Below are positions 35,175-44,811 of a DNA stretch of 55,875 nucleotides, in pieces (the stretch's first letter is position 1; each line of letters begins with the position of its first letter). Source of the DNA: Gammaproteobacteria bacterium. GTDB taxonomy: Bacteria > Pseudomonadota > Gammaproteobacteria > Steroidobacterales > GCA-2729495. The stretch covers positions 1 to 55,875 of the forward strand of contig JAQWPD010000074.1 in assembly GCA_029245525.1 (NCBI GenBank), written 5' to 3'. The notes beneath the pieces were generated by a model. That model searched no databases. It was given only the letters and a program-made list of their open reading frames with translations, and was not told the origin of the DNA. The position numbers and the translations under genes are program-made.

Positions 35175-35663
35175 TTGAATTCCATGGATATTTTTGGCCC
35201 ACGCGCATCTATCGAGCAAGTGGAAGAAGGCACAGAACTCGCACCGAAATTCGATGCGGATGGACTGATGCCCGCTGTAACGACAGATTACACCAGTGGC
35301 GAGTTGCTGATGCATGGCTACATGAATGCCGAAGCGCTAAGCAAAACCATCGAAACCGGCGAGGCGCACTATTTCAGCCGCAGCCGGCAAGCGTTATGGC
35401 ACAAGGGAGCCACCAGCGGACTAACCCAGAAAGTGGTCGAACTCATGGTTGATGACGACCAGGACTGTGTTTGGCTCAGAGTTGATGTTACGGGCGGCGC
35501 AAGTTGCCACGTGGGATACCGTTCTTGTTTCTATCGCAAAGTCCCAGTGGCCGACAATGCGACGAATATTAAGGGCCCGCTGCCGCTGGAATTCACTGAA
35601 ACCCAAAAAGTTTTTGACCCCGAAGAAGTTTATCCGGGCGTGCCTAACCCGACTAAACTCTAA
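35175..35663 (+). CDS. hisI: Phosphoribosyl-AMP cyclohydrolase HisI (stand-alone variant)
   Basis: Third step of histidine synthesis. The protein has about 162 aa and no HisE domain. [38 protein letters not shown] and [11 protein letters not shown] give the identity, including two zinc Cys. The canonical DCDxD metal motif reads DDDQD, so the first zinc Cys is Asp. The C-terminus extends past the usual end and finishes in VPNPTKL. Start: TTG 35175 has GGAG 8 nt upstream; ATG 35184 ([12 protein letters not shown]) is the nearest ATG, and ATG 35148 or 35115 would add weakly supported residues. TATAAT at 35093-35098 is a possible -10. The rest of the his operon is absent. Confidence 0.88.
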   Translation: MNSMDIFGPRASIEQVEEGTELAPKFDADGLMPAVTTDYTSGELLMHGYMNAEALSKTIETGEAHYFSRSRQALWHKGATSGLTQKVVELMVDDDQDCVWLRVDVTGGASCHVGYRSCFYRKVPVADNATNIKGPLPLEFTETQKVFDPEEVYPGVPNPTKL

Positions 35664-36370
35664 ACAGATCGCTTTTTCTTTCTAGCTTTTCTTAGCGGAC
35701 GCCTTTTTGGCAGTGCACCGATCAGTCTCGTTTGGGGCAAGCGCGACCAGGAATACAAAAACTCAATGCTGCCGATCAACATCACGAGATATGCGCCCAG
35801 TTCCATCAGCTCCTCAGCAGCAACCTTTGCTGCACGAACGTAGTGCTCATCCATCACCACTGCCCATAGCTGATTGCTGACGACGATTTGCGTAAACGGC
35901 ACTAGCATGAGCAAGCCTCCGAGTACCATCCCCAGTCCAGCCGACGGCCAGGAACGGCGCCAGCCATTTAGGAATCGATTGCGATTACGGACTAAGTAAA
36001 CTCCGGAAATCGCAAGTAGGACCGCGCACAACACCTGCCAAAAATTGTCAATGACATAGGTATCGAAGACATAGTCAAGCTCACGAATCAGAAATAACGC
36101 AAACAGCGATGCCCAAGCAATCGCCATAGGGCGACGCAAACGATCACGGCTGGCTATCCAGATGAACAATCCGATACAAACCAGCAAGCAAGCATGCTGC
36201 AGCTGTTCGATCGCTGAGAACTCACTGGTGGCAGCTCGTTGAACAGCAACGTCCAGCGATAAACCGCTTGGTGCAATAAAGGGCACCAACATGATGCCGT
36301 AAGCGATTGCGGCTACAAACAAGCCGTACATCAAATAACGTAAAAATGCTTTTCTCATACCACACGCCAT
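35660..36370 (-). CDS. Multi-span membrane protein of unknown function
   Basis: 236 aa (232 if ATG 36358 is used) with about six hydrophobic segments: [75 protein letters not shown] and [16 protein letters not shown]. It ends in a very basic tail ([13 protein letters not shown]). Charged residues in the IRELDYVFD and VAAEELMEL segments look conserved-type. I do not recognise the family. It follows lptE by 27 nt on the same strand, and its stop overlaps the convergent hisI stop by 3 nt. Confidence 0.75.
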   Translation of the reverse strand: MACGMRKAFLRYLMYGLFVAAIAYGIMLVPFIAPSGLSLDVAVQRAATSEFSAIEQLQHACLLVCIGLFIWIASRDRLRRPMAIAWASLFALFLIRELDYVFDTYVIDNFWQVLCAVLLAISGVYLVRNRNRFLNGWRRSWPSAGLGMVLGGLLMLVPFTQIVVSNQLWAVVMDEHYVRAAKVAAEELMELGAYLVMLIGSIEFLYSWSRLPQTRLIGALPKRRPLRKARKKKRSV

Positions 36371-36397
36371 CTTGTTGAAAGAGCAACAAAGCCTGAG

Positions 36398-36880
36398 TTA
36401 CAAAGTCGATATTTGTACCAAAATCTGTCGGGCAATATCCTTAGCCTGCGAGGCAGAAAGGACTTCGTACTCTTCAGCCTTACCGAGTACCTCAGTTTGG
36501 TTGTACTCATAACGATTTGTCAGCGTTATTGCTGCAGGCTCGAGAACCTGCTTGCCATTAACAGCAACGGAAAAACGGACTGAATAATAAGCCTCATACT
36601 CTAGCGGGATATTACGCGAAGATACTGCTGTCACATTCTGCCCCGAGTTATCGGCTTCCACCTTAATTATCGCTGTAGCTGACGAAGGGCCCTTGGCAAG
36701 AGCCACCCCACGTTGTCGCAAAGCCTTGCTAAGACTTTGATAAAAAAAAGTGTAGCGATCGCCCGCTTGGATATACGTCGACGAAAATTCTGGCGGTAGT
36801 GGCACACTGCCTTGCAAATGAAACCCACAGGCGGTCAATAACAACACGCTGACCAAACACATTAAACGCAATTTCGCCAT
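36398..36880 (-). CDS. lptE: LPS-assembly lipoprotein LptE
   Basis: Outer-membrane lipoprotein that plugs the LptD barrel for lipopolysaccharide export. The protein has 160 aa. The signal peptide ends in the lipobox LLTACGFHLQG, so Cys follows VSVLLLTA. The remaining mixed alpha/beta domain matches in length. ATG 36880 comes one base after the leuS stop (TAATATG); ATG 36895 inside leuS is possible but lengthens the signal. It is translationally coupled to leuS, as in E. coli. Confidence 0.93.
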   Translation of the reverse strand: MAKLRLMCLVSVLLLTACGFHLQGSVPLPPEFSSTYIQAGDRYTFFYQSLSKALRQRGVALAKGPSSATAIIKVEADNSGQNVTAVSSRNIPLEYEAYYSVRFSVAVNGKQVLEPAAITLTNRYEYNQTEVLGKAEEYEVLSASQAKDIARQILVQISTL

Positions 36881-36881
36881 A

Positions 36882-39332
36882 TTAAATAACAACATTAACT
36901 AACTTGCCAGGAACCACAATTACTTTTCGTAACTCACTGTCCCCAATAAACCGTTGCACATTTTTATCAGCCAATGCTGCGGCCTTTAAAGCGTCTTTAT
37001 CGGCATCAGCAGGCACGTCGATCCGACTGCGAAGCTTACCATTCACCTGCACAACCACCTGCATAACATCAACCATCAGGGCCTTTGGATCCACATCAGG
37101 CCAACGCTCGCAAGCAATTGAGGCGTCATGGCCCAAAACTTTCCATAACTGATGGCAAATATGCGGCACAATCGGCGACAACATTAAGACAACTTTCTCC
37201 AGTGCTTCCTGAGCTAACAATCGATCTACAGCATCATTCACTGGGTACTTATTCAATGAGTTCATGAGCTCCATCACAGCCGCAATGGCTGTGTTAAACG
37301 TATAACGCCGACCAATATCATCGCTAACCTTCGTTACTGTTGTATGCACGATGCGCCGGAGGTCCTTTTGCGCAGGATTCAAATCCTCATGTTGAAAACT
37401 GCCGGCTGGTACACCAGCAGCAATGTGCTCATGAGTCTTTGTCCATAGGCGCCGCAAAAACCTGAAGGCCCCCTGAACACCCTCATCAGACCATTCCAGA
37501 GACTGCTCTGGCGGAGCGGCAAACATAACAAACAGGCGCACGGTATCTGCACCATACTCATTAATTAGCTGCTCAGGGTCGACAGTATTGCCTTTTGACT
37601 TTGACATTTTAGCGCCATCTTTGAGCACCATTCCCTGAGTCAACAAACGGGTAAATGGCTCATCACAGCTCACCAGACCTTCGTCACGCATCACCTTGTG
37701 ATAAAAACGGGCATAGAGCAGATGCAGAATGGCATGTTCAATACCGCCAATATACAAATCAACTGGAAGCCAATATTTGGCGCGCTCGTCAAGCATGGCA
37801 TCCGCATTATCGGGACAGCAATACCGTGCGTAATACCAAGAAGACTCCATAAAGGTATCAAAAGTGTCGGTTTCCCGTATTGCAGGCGCCCCGGTTATGG
37901 GATCGACAGTTTCGAAGAACTCCGGAAGCCTAGCCAATGGCGAGCCACTGCCATCAAGCTCAACATTTTCAGGCAGCTGAACCGGCAAATCGGCATCAGG
38001 TACTGCTAAATACTGGTCGCCGTTATTTATTACCGGGATTGGCGCACCCCAATAACGTTGGCGGGATATCAACCAATCGCGCAAGCGATAGTTCGTATGG
38101 CGCTCGCCACAACCGCCCGCCTCAAGATCTGCAGCAATGGCATTAAATGCATCTGCAGATGTTAAGCCATCGTACTTGCCTGAGTTGACCAGCACGCCTT
38201 TTTTAACAAACGCAGCATCTGCTACATCGCACTCCGAAGAATCCCCTGCAGCAATAACCTGCTTAATTGGCAAATCGTATTCAGTAGCAAATTCATAGTC
38301 ACGCTGATCATGAGCGGGAACTACCATAACAGCACCGGTGCCATAGCTAATCAATACAAAGTTAGCCACCCAAATTGGTATCAGCTCACCTGTAACCGGA
38401 TGAATCGCATTAATGCCAAGAGGCTTCCCGAGCTTGTCCATAGTCTCGACAACAGCCTCGGAGACCGCATTTCGCTGGCAATCAGTCAAAAACTGCTGCA
38501 GCTCCGAGTTAGTCGCTGCGGCGGCGACCGCTAGCGGGTGCTCGGCCGCAACGGCCATGCAACTAACACCCATTAAAGTATCTGGGCGAGTGGTATAAAT
38601 ACGCAGCAGCTCGTCACTGCCCGCGACTTTAAACGCCACTTCAACGCCCTCTGAGCGACCAATCCAATTGCGCTGCATCACCTTAACTGACTCCGGCCAA
38701 TCAAGGGCATCAAGCTCAGTCAGCAGCTCTTCAGCATAGTCAGTAATTCGGAAAAACCACTGCGGAATCTCTCGGCGCTCGACAGTTGCACCTGAGCGCC
38801 AGCCCTTACCATCGATAACTTGCTCATTAGCAAGCACCGTCTGATCGACCGGATCCCAATTCACCACTGCCCTTTTTTTGTACGCCAGATTCTTACTGCG
38901 CATACGGCCGAACAACCATTGCTCCCAGCGGTAGTACTCCGGCTCACAAGTGGCAATTTCTCGATCCCAGTCATACGCAAAGCCCAGCCGCTTTAGCTGG
39001 TCACGCATGTAGTTGATATTTTCACGGGTCCATTTTGCAGGGGCCATCCCATGCTTAATAGCCGCCCCTTCTGCAGGCAGGCCAAACGCATCCCAACCCA
39101 TAGGCTGCAGGACGTTTTTACCCAACATGCGCTGATAACGCGAAATGACATCACCGATCGAGTAATTACGCACATGGCCCATATGAAGACGGCCGCTCGG
39201 GTATGGAAACATGCACAGGCAATAAAACTTCTCCAGCTCCGGGTCTTCGGTAACTTTGAAGGTTAATGCTTCTTCCCAGTAGGCCTGGGCCTGCGATTCG
39301 ACTTCCGCCGGATTGTATGGACGATCCTGCAC
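36882..39332 (-). CDS. leuS: Leucyl-tRNA synthetase
   Basis: Class I synthetase with editing. The protein has 816 aa, shorter than E. coli (860) but with all landmarks. [20 protein letters not shown] has the HIGH motif, [11 protein letters not shown] marks the CP1 editing domain, and [13 protein letters not shown] is the KMSKS loop. It starts at GTG 39332. It heads leuS-lptE, about 100 nt after lnt. Confidence 0.97.
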   Translation of the reverse strand: MQDRPYNPAEVESQAQAYWEEALTFKVTEDPELEKFYCLCMFPYPSGRLHMGHVRNYSIGDVISRYQRMLGKNVLQPMGWDAFGLPAEGAAIKHGMAPAKWTRENINYMRDQLKRLGFAYDWDREIATCEPEYYRWEQWLFGRMRSKNLAYKKRAVVNWDPVDQTVLANEQVIDGKGWRSGATVERREIPQWFFRITDYAEELLTELDALDWPESVKVMQRNWIGRSEGVEVAFKVAGSDELLRIYTTRPDTLMGVSCMAVAAEHPLAVAAAATNSELQQFLTDCQRNAVSEAVVETMDKLGKPLGINAIHPVTGELIPIWVANFVLISYGTGAVMVVPAHDQRDYEFATEYDLPIKQVIAAGDSSECDVADAAFVKKGVLVNSGKYDGLTSADAFNAIAADLEAGGCGERHTNYRLRDWLISRQRYWGAPIPVINNGDQYLAVPDADLPVQLPENVELDGSGSPLARLPEFFETVDPITGAPAIRETDTFDTFMESSWYYARYCCPDNADAMLDERAKYWLPVDLYIGGIEHAILHLLYARFYHKVMRDEGLVSCDEPFTRLLTQGMVLKDGAKMSKSKGNTVDPEQLINEYGADTVRLFVMFAAPPEQSLEWSDEGVQGAFRFLRRLWTKTHEHIAAGVPAGSFQHEDLNPAQKDLRRIVHTTVTKVSDDIGRRYTFNTAIAAVMELMNSLNKYPVNDAVDRLLAQEALEKVVLMLSPIVPHICHQLWKVLGHDASIACERWPDVDPKALMVDVMQVVVQVNGKLRSRIDVPADADKDALKAAALADKNVQRFIGDSELRKVIVVPGKLVNVVI

Positions 39333-39432
39333 TGAATGCTCTCGTTAAATGATGATTTAGTAGACCGGCAAGGATACACCAGTCAGGCTGCCAATCGCAC
39401 CGGTATCAGGTCTGTTCCAGCAAAACCACTGG

Positions 39433-40929
39433 TTACACTGAAACCTTCCGGCGCAAGGCCGCAACACCAAACAACAGGAGCGCGGAGCAGACTACCGGAT
39501 AATTGCCCCAACGAATGTAAGGAGTCATGCCTGTATATGGATAGACATCAGCAATCAGAACACCGGGAACAAATTGTGGAATGCGCGTCAGAATGCCACC
39601 ATCAGGAGCAATGATTGCGGTTATCCCTGTATTGGTTGATCTCAGCATTGGACGTCCTGTCTCAAGTGACCGCATCCGCGCCATCTGCAGGTGCTGATGC
39701 GGCGCGATAGAATCACCAAACCAGGCATCATTGCTGATATTAATCATCAATTCAGCATCTGGGAAAAACTGCAGCTGCTCGGCACCGAAAGCCACTTCAT
39801 AACAAATGGTTGGCGCTATCGGAACTCCATTGACCTCTAATGTACTCTGCAGTGGCGGACCTGCGGTGACATCTTCGGATGGGAGATTCATCAGACGCAG
39901 CCAATTGGAGATGAACTCAGGGACTGGAAAATATTCACCGAACGGCACTAAATGGCGCTTGTCATAGCGACCCTGGTAGGCTCCAATACCCATAAAAGTA
40001 TTGCGAAACTCGCCTGTCACAATATCAAAAGTAAGAATCCCGGAATACAACTGGGTACCCTGCTCAGACATGACTTCATTCAGCTCATCGAGGAAGTCTG
40101 GAACTTCGAACGGCAATGCGGGAATAGCCGCTTCCGGCCAAATTACCAAATCTGGGGCTTCGAGTGCCAGTGTCGTATCGCGATAATAGCTCAGTGTTGG
40201 TTGAAGCTGGCTTGGCGACCATTTCACTTCCTGTGGAATAGCTGCCTGAACCAGAGCCACACGCAATGGCTCATCTCTTGGCTGTGTCCAGCTAATCGAT
40301 TGCAATTGCATCGATAAGGCAACAATTACGCCGCCTGCAGCTGCCGCAAACAACTGTTGCAATCGCGAGCCTCCGCGCAGGACCATCACACCAAGACCGG
40401 CCACTAGGGCAAGCACCCAGCTAACCCCATGAACACCTATAATAGGAGCCCAAGCAGCAAACGGTGTGTCGACCTGGCTGTAGCCGATACTGAGCCATGG
40501 GAACCCGGTCAAAAACCAACCACGAAACCACTCGACCAAAACCCATACAGCCGGCAATACCACCAACCACTGCAATGGCCCTGCGTTAGTGCGAAAACGG
40601 TTTGCCAACCAACCGGCCAGCGCGGTGTAAGCACTCATGGCAAGAACCAATGCCGACATTAATAGAATGACCACCGGAATTGGCGCCCCACCCAACTGCC
40701 GCAATGAGATATACAACCAATAGGTGCCCAGAGTGAACACGCCCATGCCATAGAAGCAGCCCAATATTGCGGCTTCACGGGGCGATTGCTCCTCCCAGAG
40801 AAAGAACAGCATTATCAGAGATACGGGTGCCAGCCAAAATAAATTGAAAGGTGCAAATGCCAATGGCAGCAGCAAGCCAGCAGCAATTGAGCCCGCCCAC
40901 CGGCCCCGGGTTGTCATCGATACGGCCAA
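39433..40929 (-). CDS. lnt: Apolipoprotein N-acyltransferase
   Basis: Adds the third acyl chain to lipoproteins in the inner membrane. The protein has 498 aa. About seven N-terminal membrane segments are followed by a periplasmic nitrilase domain with the catalytic triad Glu in VIWPEAAIPALP, Lys in YDKRHLVPFGEYFP and Cys in PTICYEVAFG, and a final membrane span. TTG 40929 has AGAGG at good spacing; ATG 40917 has none, so TTG is preferred. It follows corC by 9 nt. Confidence 0.95.
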   Translation of the reverse strand: MAVSMTTRGRWAGSIAAGLLLPLAFAPFNLFWLAPVSLIMLFFLWEEQSPREAAILGCFYGMGVFTLGTYWLYISLRQLGGAPIPVVILLMSALVLAMSAYTALAGWLANRFRTNAGPLQWLVVLPAVWVLVEWFRGWFLTGFPWLSIGYSQVDTPFAAWAPIIGVHGVSWVLALVAGLGVMVLRGGSRLQQLFAAAAGGVIVALSMQLQSISWTQPRDEPLRVALVQAAIPQEVKWSPSQLQPTLSYYRDTTLALEAPDLVIWPEAAIPALPFEVPDFLDELNEVMSEQGTQLYSGILTFDIVTGEFRNTFMGIGAYQGRYDKRHLVPFGEYFPVPEFISNWLRLMNLPSEDVTAGPPLQSTLEVNGVPIAPTICYEVAFGAEQLQFFPDAELMINISNDAWFGDSIAPHQHLQMARMRSLETGRPMLRSTNTGITAIIAPDGGILTRIPQFVPGVLIADVYPYTGMTPYIRWGNYPVVCSALLLFGVAALRRKVSV

Positions 40930-40938
40930 AAGCAGCCT

Positions 40939-41787
40939 CTATTCCTGGGTTTCTTCAAATGCTTCCCGGCCAACCTCAACAGAATGAATCCGCCTCCGGT
41001 CAGCCTGCACCACAGTGATCTCCAACCCACCGGTAACGATTTTGTCGCCACGACGGGGCAACCGGCCAAATGCTTGCATGACCATGCCAGCCACAGTCTC
41101 GAATTCACCTTTATCGAACTTCACAACAAAGTACTCATCGAAGTCTTCGATCCTTGTGTGCGCTAAGACCGCCCAAGTATTAGGACCAAGCTGCACGATT
41201 TGCTCAGCCTCCTCCTCATCATGCTCATCATCGATATCGCCGACAATTTGCTCCAGCACATCTTCGATAGTAAGCAGGCCGGCAATGCCACCATACTCAT
41301 CGACAACAATCGCTATGTGATAACGCCCATTCCGGAATTCTTCAAGCAAGGTATCCAGCCTCTTGCTCTCGGGAATAAACGTTGCAGGGCGCAATGAGCC
41401 CTCAAGGTCAAATTCTTCGCCAGGAGAACCGACGAGAAAACGAAGCACATCCTTGGCCAGCAACATGCCAACGACCTCATCACGATTCTCCCCGACAACA
41501 GGAAAGCGTGAATGGCCGCTTTCAACAATCACGTTCAATAGCTTATCGCGGGGCGCATCGCGTTCGATCACAACCATCTGCGAACGTGGAATCATAATTT
41601 CGCGCACCTGCATTGATGACACCTGCAGAACGCCGCGCAACATTGATAGCTCCTGCTTATCCAGGAATGTTAGATCAGTATCATTATCAATAAGCTCAAG
41701 CAGCTCTTGACGGTTCTCTGGCCCAATATGCAGTGCCTGTTTTAAACGTGATATCCACGATGGCGATTCAGAATTGTCATCTCCCAT
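40939..41787 (-). CDS. corC: CBS-domain protein CorC (YbeX)
   Basis: Cytoplasmic protein linked to magnesium/cobalt efflux and, in E. coli, ribosome homeostasis. The protein has 282 aa (E. coli 292). MREIMIPRSQMVVIE begins the paired CBS domains (residues about 60-190), and the C-terminal transporter-associated domain includes FGRLPRRGDKIVTGGLEI. It starts at ATG 41787. It lies between ybeY and lnt, as in E. coli. Confidence 0.94.
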   Translation of the reverse strand: MGDDNSESPSWISRLKQALHIGPENRQELLELIDNDTDLTFLDKQELSMLRGVLQVSSMQVREIMIPRSQMVVIERDAPRDKLLNVIVESGHSRFPVVGENRDEVVGMLLAKDVLRFLVGSPGEEFDLEGSLRPATFIPESKRLDTLLEEFRNGRYHIAIVVDEYGGIAGLLTIEDVLEQIVGDIDDEHDEEEAEQIVQLGPNTWAVLAHTRIEDFDEYFVVKFDKGEFETVAGMVMQAFGRLPRRGDKIVTGGLEITVVQADRRRIHSVEVGREAFEETQE

Positions 41788-41798
41788 GAGGTTTCTTT

Positions 41799-42311
41799 TT
41801 AATCCTTAGCAACTTGATAGGGGTTACTGTAACCGAGAGCACCAAGCGCGGTCACTTCTAAACCTTCCATAACTTCAGCATCTGAGTGTTTAATATGATC
41901 GAAACCGAGCAAATGCAGGGTGCCATGGACAACCATATGCGCCATATGCGCAAGCAGTGTCTTACTCTGCCCAGAAGCCTCATGAATGACGACCGGCAGA
42001 CAGATAACGAGGTCACCCAGTTCCTGCTCATCCAAAATATCGCGATGAGGTAGCGCACTGTCGGAGGGAAATGCGAGCACATTAGTAGAGCCTGCCTTAC
42101 TCCTATATCTCTGGTTCAACTCTGCGCTTTCTGCGTCGTCAACAACGCGAACAGTAACAGTCTTCTTACGCGCGCCAAGCATCTTATCTCGCGAACTCGA
42201 AGAAGCACCCGCCACCATAGCGGCGGTCACCCAGCTTACGAAAGCATCAGCAGGTATCGGGACCTCATCAACCACGGCCCACTGCACGTCGGTTTCAATT
42301 TCAATGCTCAT
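41799..42311 (-). CDS. ybeY: Endoribonuclease YbeY
   Basis: Zinc RNase for 16S rRNA 3' maturation and late ribosome quality control. The protein has 170 aa (E. coli 155). The metal site HGTLHLLGFDH has the H-x3-H-x5-H pattern, and STNVLAFPSD and LGDLVICLP precede it. ATG 42311 is 10 nt after the phoH stop; the open frame back to 42491 lies inside phoH and is not used. Confidence 0.94.
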   Translation of the reverse strand: MSIEIETDVQWAVVDEVPIPADAFVSWVTAAMVAGASSSSRDKMLGARKKTVTVRVVDDAESAELNQRYRSKAGSTNVLAFPSDSALPHRDILDEQELGDLVICLPVVIHEASGQSKTLLAHMAHMVVHGTLHLLGFDHIKHSDAEVMEGLEVTALGALGYSNPYQVAKD

Positions 42312-42321
42312 GAAAAACTGA

Positions 42322-43353
42322 TCAGCGAATGCTATTTGATGAGCTCCGGCCCGCGGAGTTACCCGGGTCGGAGTGATGCGAATCTGAATCCGCCTCAGCG
42401 AGCTCGTAAGCATCGACAATGCGCTGAACCATCGGGTGCCGTACAACATCCTTGGATGAAAATGCACTAATACCGATTCCCTCGACGCCATCGAGTATAT
42501 TCAATACATGGCGCAACCCTGAAAGCTGCTGTCGCGGCAAATCAATTTGTGTAATGTCTCCGGTTACGACTGCACGTGAGCCAAAGCCCATTCGCGTAAG
42601 GAACATTTTCATCTGCTCAACCGTCGTATTCTGGGCTTCGTCGAGAATAATGAAACTCTCGTTCAAAGACCGGCCACGCATAAATGCCAAGGGGGCAATC
42701 TCAATAATGTTGTGCTCAATTAAACGAGCGACTTTTTCATAGCCTAGCATCCCATAAAGCGCGTCATACATTGGGCGCAGATAGGGATCAACCTTCTGGG
42801 TCAGGTCACCGGGAAGAAAGCCGAGATGCTCACCAGCCTCTACTGCCGGACGAACCAACACTATACGTCGCACTAAATCACGCTCCAGCGCCTCTACGGC
42901 ACAGGCAACAGCAACATAGGTTTTACCTGTGCCCGCAGGACCGACACCAAAACTTAAATCATTGTCACGAAGGCTCTTAATGAATGAACGCTGAGTAGCG
43001 CCTCTGGGCCTAATATGCTTTCGCGGCGTCTTGACAGAAAGTTCTATAGCAGGCTCTTCTAAAACACTTTTGGGCTCATTCATGCTCGCTTCCTGCAAAT
43101 ACAACTGCACACGCTGGGGATCTATGCGCTCTTTATCTGCGAGCGAATAGAGCTCTTTAATAACTTTAATACTGGCAAGTGAGGGTTTGAGCTGTCCAAC
43201 AATCTGGAAGTGATTGCCGCGATTGCTGATATGAACACCTAAGCGCTTTTCTATCTGTCGCAGATGCGCATCAAACTGACCGCATAGATTAGCAAGCATC
43301 TCATTGTCGACCGGCTCAAGGTGAAGCTCGTGAGTTTGAGTTGTAAGTGTCAA
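42322..43353 (-). CDS. ybeZ: PhoH-family ATPase YbeZ
   Basis: Cytoplasmic P-loop ATPase, partner of YbeY. The protein has 343 aa (E. coli 346). Walker A is GPAGTGKTYVA, Walker B is FIILDEAQN, and ITQIDLPRQQLSGL follows. An N-terminal RNA-binding-like part precedes residue 130. The start is TTG 43353 with AGGAGA 11 nt upstream; no in-frame ATG is near. Confidence 0.94.
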   Translation of the reverse strand: MTLTTQTHELHLEPVDNEMLANLCGQFDAHLRQIEKRLGVHISNRGNHFQIVGQLKPSLASIKVIKELYSLADKERIDPQRVQLYLQEASMNEPKSVLEEPAIELSVKTPRKHIRPRGATQRSFIKSLRDNDLSFGVGPAGTGKTYVAVACAVEALERDLVRRIVLVRPAVEAGEHLGFLPGDLTQKVDPYLRPMYDALYGMLGYEKVARLIEHNIIEIAPLAFMRGRSLNESFIILDEAQNTTVEQMKMFLTRMGFGSRAVVTGDITQIDLPRQQLSGLRHVLNILDGVEGIGISAFSSKDVVRHPMVQRIVDAYELAEADSDSHHSDPGNSAGRSSSNSIR

Positions 43354-43392
43354 GGGAGCATCAATCTCCTGAAGCTAACTGCTGCAAATACA

Positions 43393-44736
43393 CTATGCCA
43401 CATTATTATGCCGGTTTGTCTGCCTTCCCCGCAGAGAATTTGGCAAAGCCTCTGTCACCAACACTTCTACAAAACTCCCAATCAACTCAGGCGCTCCATC
43501 GAAATTAACCCACCGCATATTTTCAGTACGCCCTGCCAGTTGGTTGCTGTCTTTCTTTGAAACCCGCTCCACCAGCACACGCTGCACTGTTCCAACCATA
43601 GAGCGACTGATCTGCTGGGCCTGCTGCTTCAAGCGATCCTGCAGTAGCTGTAAGCGTTGCCGCTTAACTTCCTGCGGAGTATTATCATCAAGATTCGCCG
43701 CCGGCGTGCCGGGGCGAGCGCTATAAACAAAGCTGAAGGACTGATCAAACCCCACTTCGGCAACCAGACTCATGGTTGCCTCAAAATCAGAATCTGTTTC
43801 CCCAGGAAAGCCGACGATAATATCGGTTGATAAACTAATGTCCGGACGAACTGCTTTTAGCCTGCGCAACTTCTGCTTAAACTCCAATGCCGTATAACCA
43901 CGCTTCATTGCAGCCAGCACGCGATCAGATCCACTTTGAACCGGCAGATGAAGATAATTAGCAAGCTTCGGCACATCGGCGTAGGCCTGTATAAGGCGGT
44001 CACCAAATTCCAATGGGTGTGACGTAGTAAAACGAATGCGTTCTATATCCTCAATAGCAGCCACATAATGAATCAGAGTGGCGAGGTCGGCAAATTGACC
44101 ATCATGAGTGGCACCACGGTAGCCATTAACATTCTGACCCAACAAGTTTACTTCTTTAACGCCCTGCCCTGCTAAAGACAAGATTTCTTTTACCACGTCA
44201 TCGAGCGGCCGACTAATTTCTTCGCCACGCGTATATGGCACAACGCAAAAACTGCAGTATTTACTGCAGCCTTCCATTATTGACACAAATGCGGTGACCC
44301 CCTCTGCTCGAGGCTCAGGCAAGGCATCAAACTTTTCTATTTCGGGGAAGCTGACATCAACAACATGTTTCATGCCGCTGCGCTTTTCAGTCAGCATTTC
44401 CGGCAAACGATGCAGAGTCTGGGGCCCGAACACCAGGTCAACAAAAGGTGCACGCTGAGTAATCGCTTCACCTTCCTGACTGGCAACGCAGCCTCCAACC
44501 CCAATGACAAGATTCGGGTTTTTTTCTTTCCAGGGGCGCCATAAGCCCAACTGAGAGAACACCTTCTCCTGAGCCTTCTCTCGGATAGAGCAGGTGTTCA
44601 ATAACAGAACATCTGCCTCATCAGGATTCTGAGTCAGCTCTAAGCCATGACTGTCATGCAGCACATCAACCATTTTACCGGTGTCGTACTCATTCATCTG
44701 ACAGCCGAATGTTTTTATATACAATTTGCCTGACAT
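43393..44736 (-). CDS. miaB: tRNA-2-methylthio-N6-dimethylallyladenosine synthase MiaB
   Basis: Radical-SAM methylthiotransferase acting on A37 of tRNAs that read U-starting codons. The protein has 447 aa. The N-terminal cluster domain holds [20 protein letters not shown] and [11 protein letters not shown]; the radical-SAM Cys are in [15 protein letters not shown]; a C-terminal TRAM domain follows. ATG 44736 has AGGG upstream. It heads miaB-ybeZ-ybeY-corC-lnt, the E. coli order. Confidence 0.97.
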   Translation of the reverse strand: MSGKLYIKTFGCQMNEYDTGKMVDVLHDSHGLELTQNPDEADVLLLNTCSIREKAQEKVFSQLGLWRPWKEKNPNLVIGVGGCVASQEGEAITQRAPFVDLVFGPQTLHRLPEMLTEKRSGMKHVVDVSFPEIEKFDALPEPRAEGVTAFVSIMEGCSKYCSFCVVPYTRGEEISRPLDDVVKEILSLAGQGVKEVNLLGQNVNGYRGATHDGQFADLATLIHYVAAIEDIERIRFTTSHPLEFGDRLIQAYADVPKLANYLHLPVQSGSDRVLAAMKRGYTALEFKQKLRRLKAVRPDISLSTDIIVGFPGETDSDFEATMSLVAEVGFDQSFSFVYSARPGTPAANLDDNTPQEVKRQRLQLLQDRLKQQAQQISRSMVGTVQRVLVERVSKKDSNQLAGRTENMRWVNFDGAPELIGSFVEVLVTEALPNSLRGRQTNRHNNVA

Positions 44737-44811
44737 CTGAAACCCTGCGCCAATCAATAGGCTCTCACGCCGAAACGCAATGACTTAAATCCGTGTCGGT
44801 GAAACCAACAT

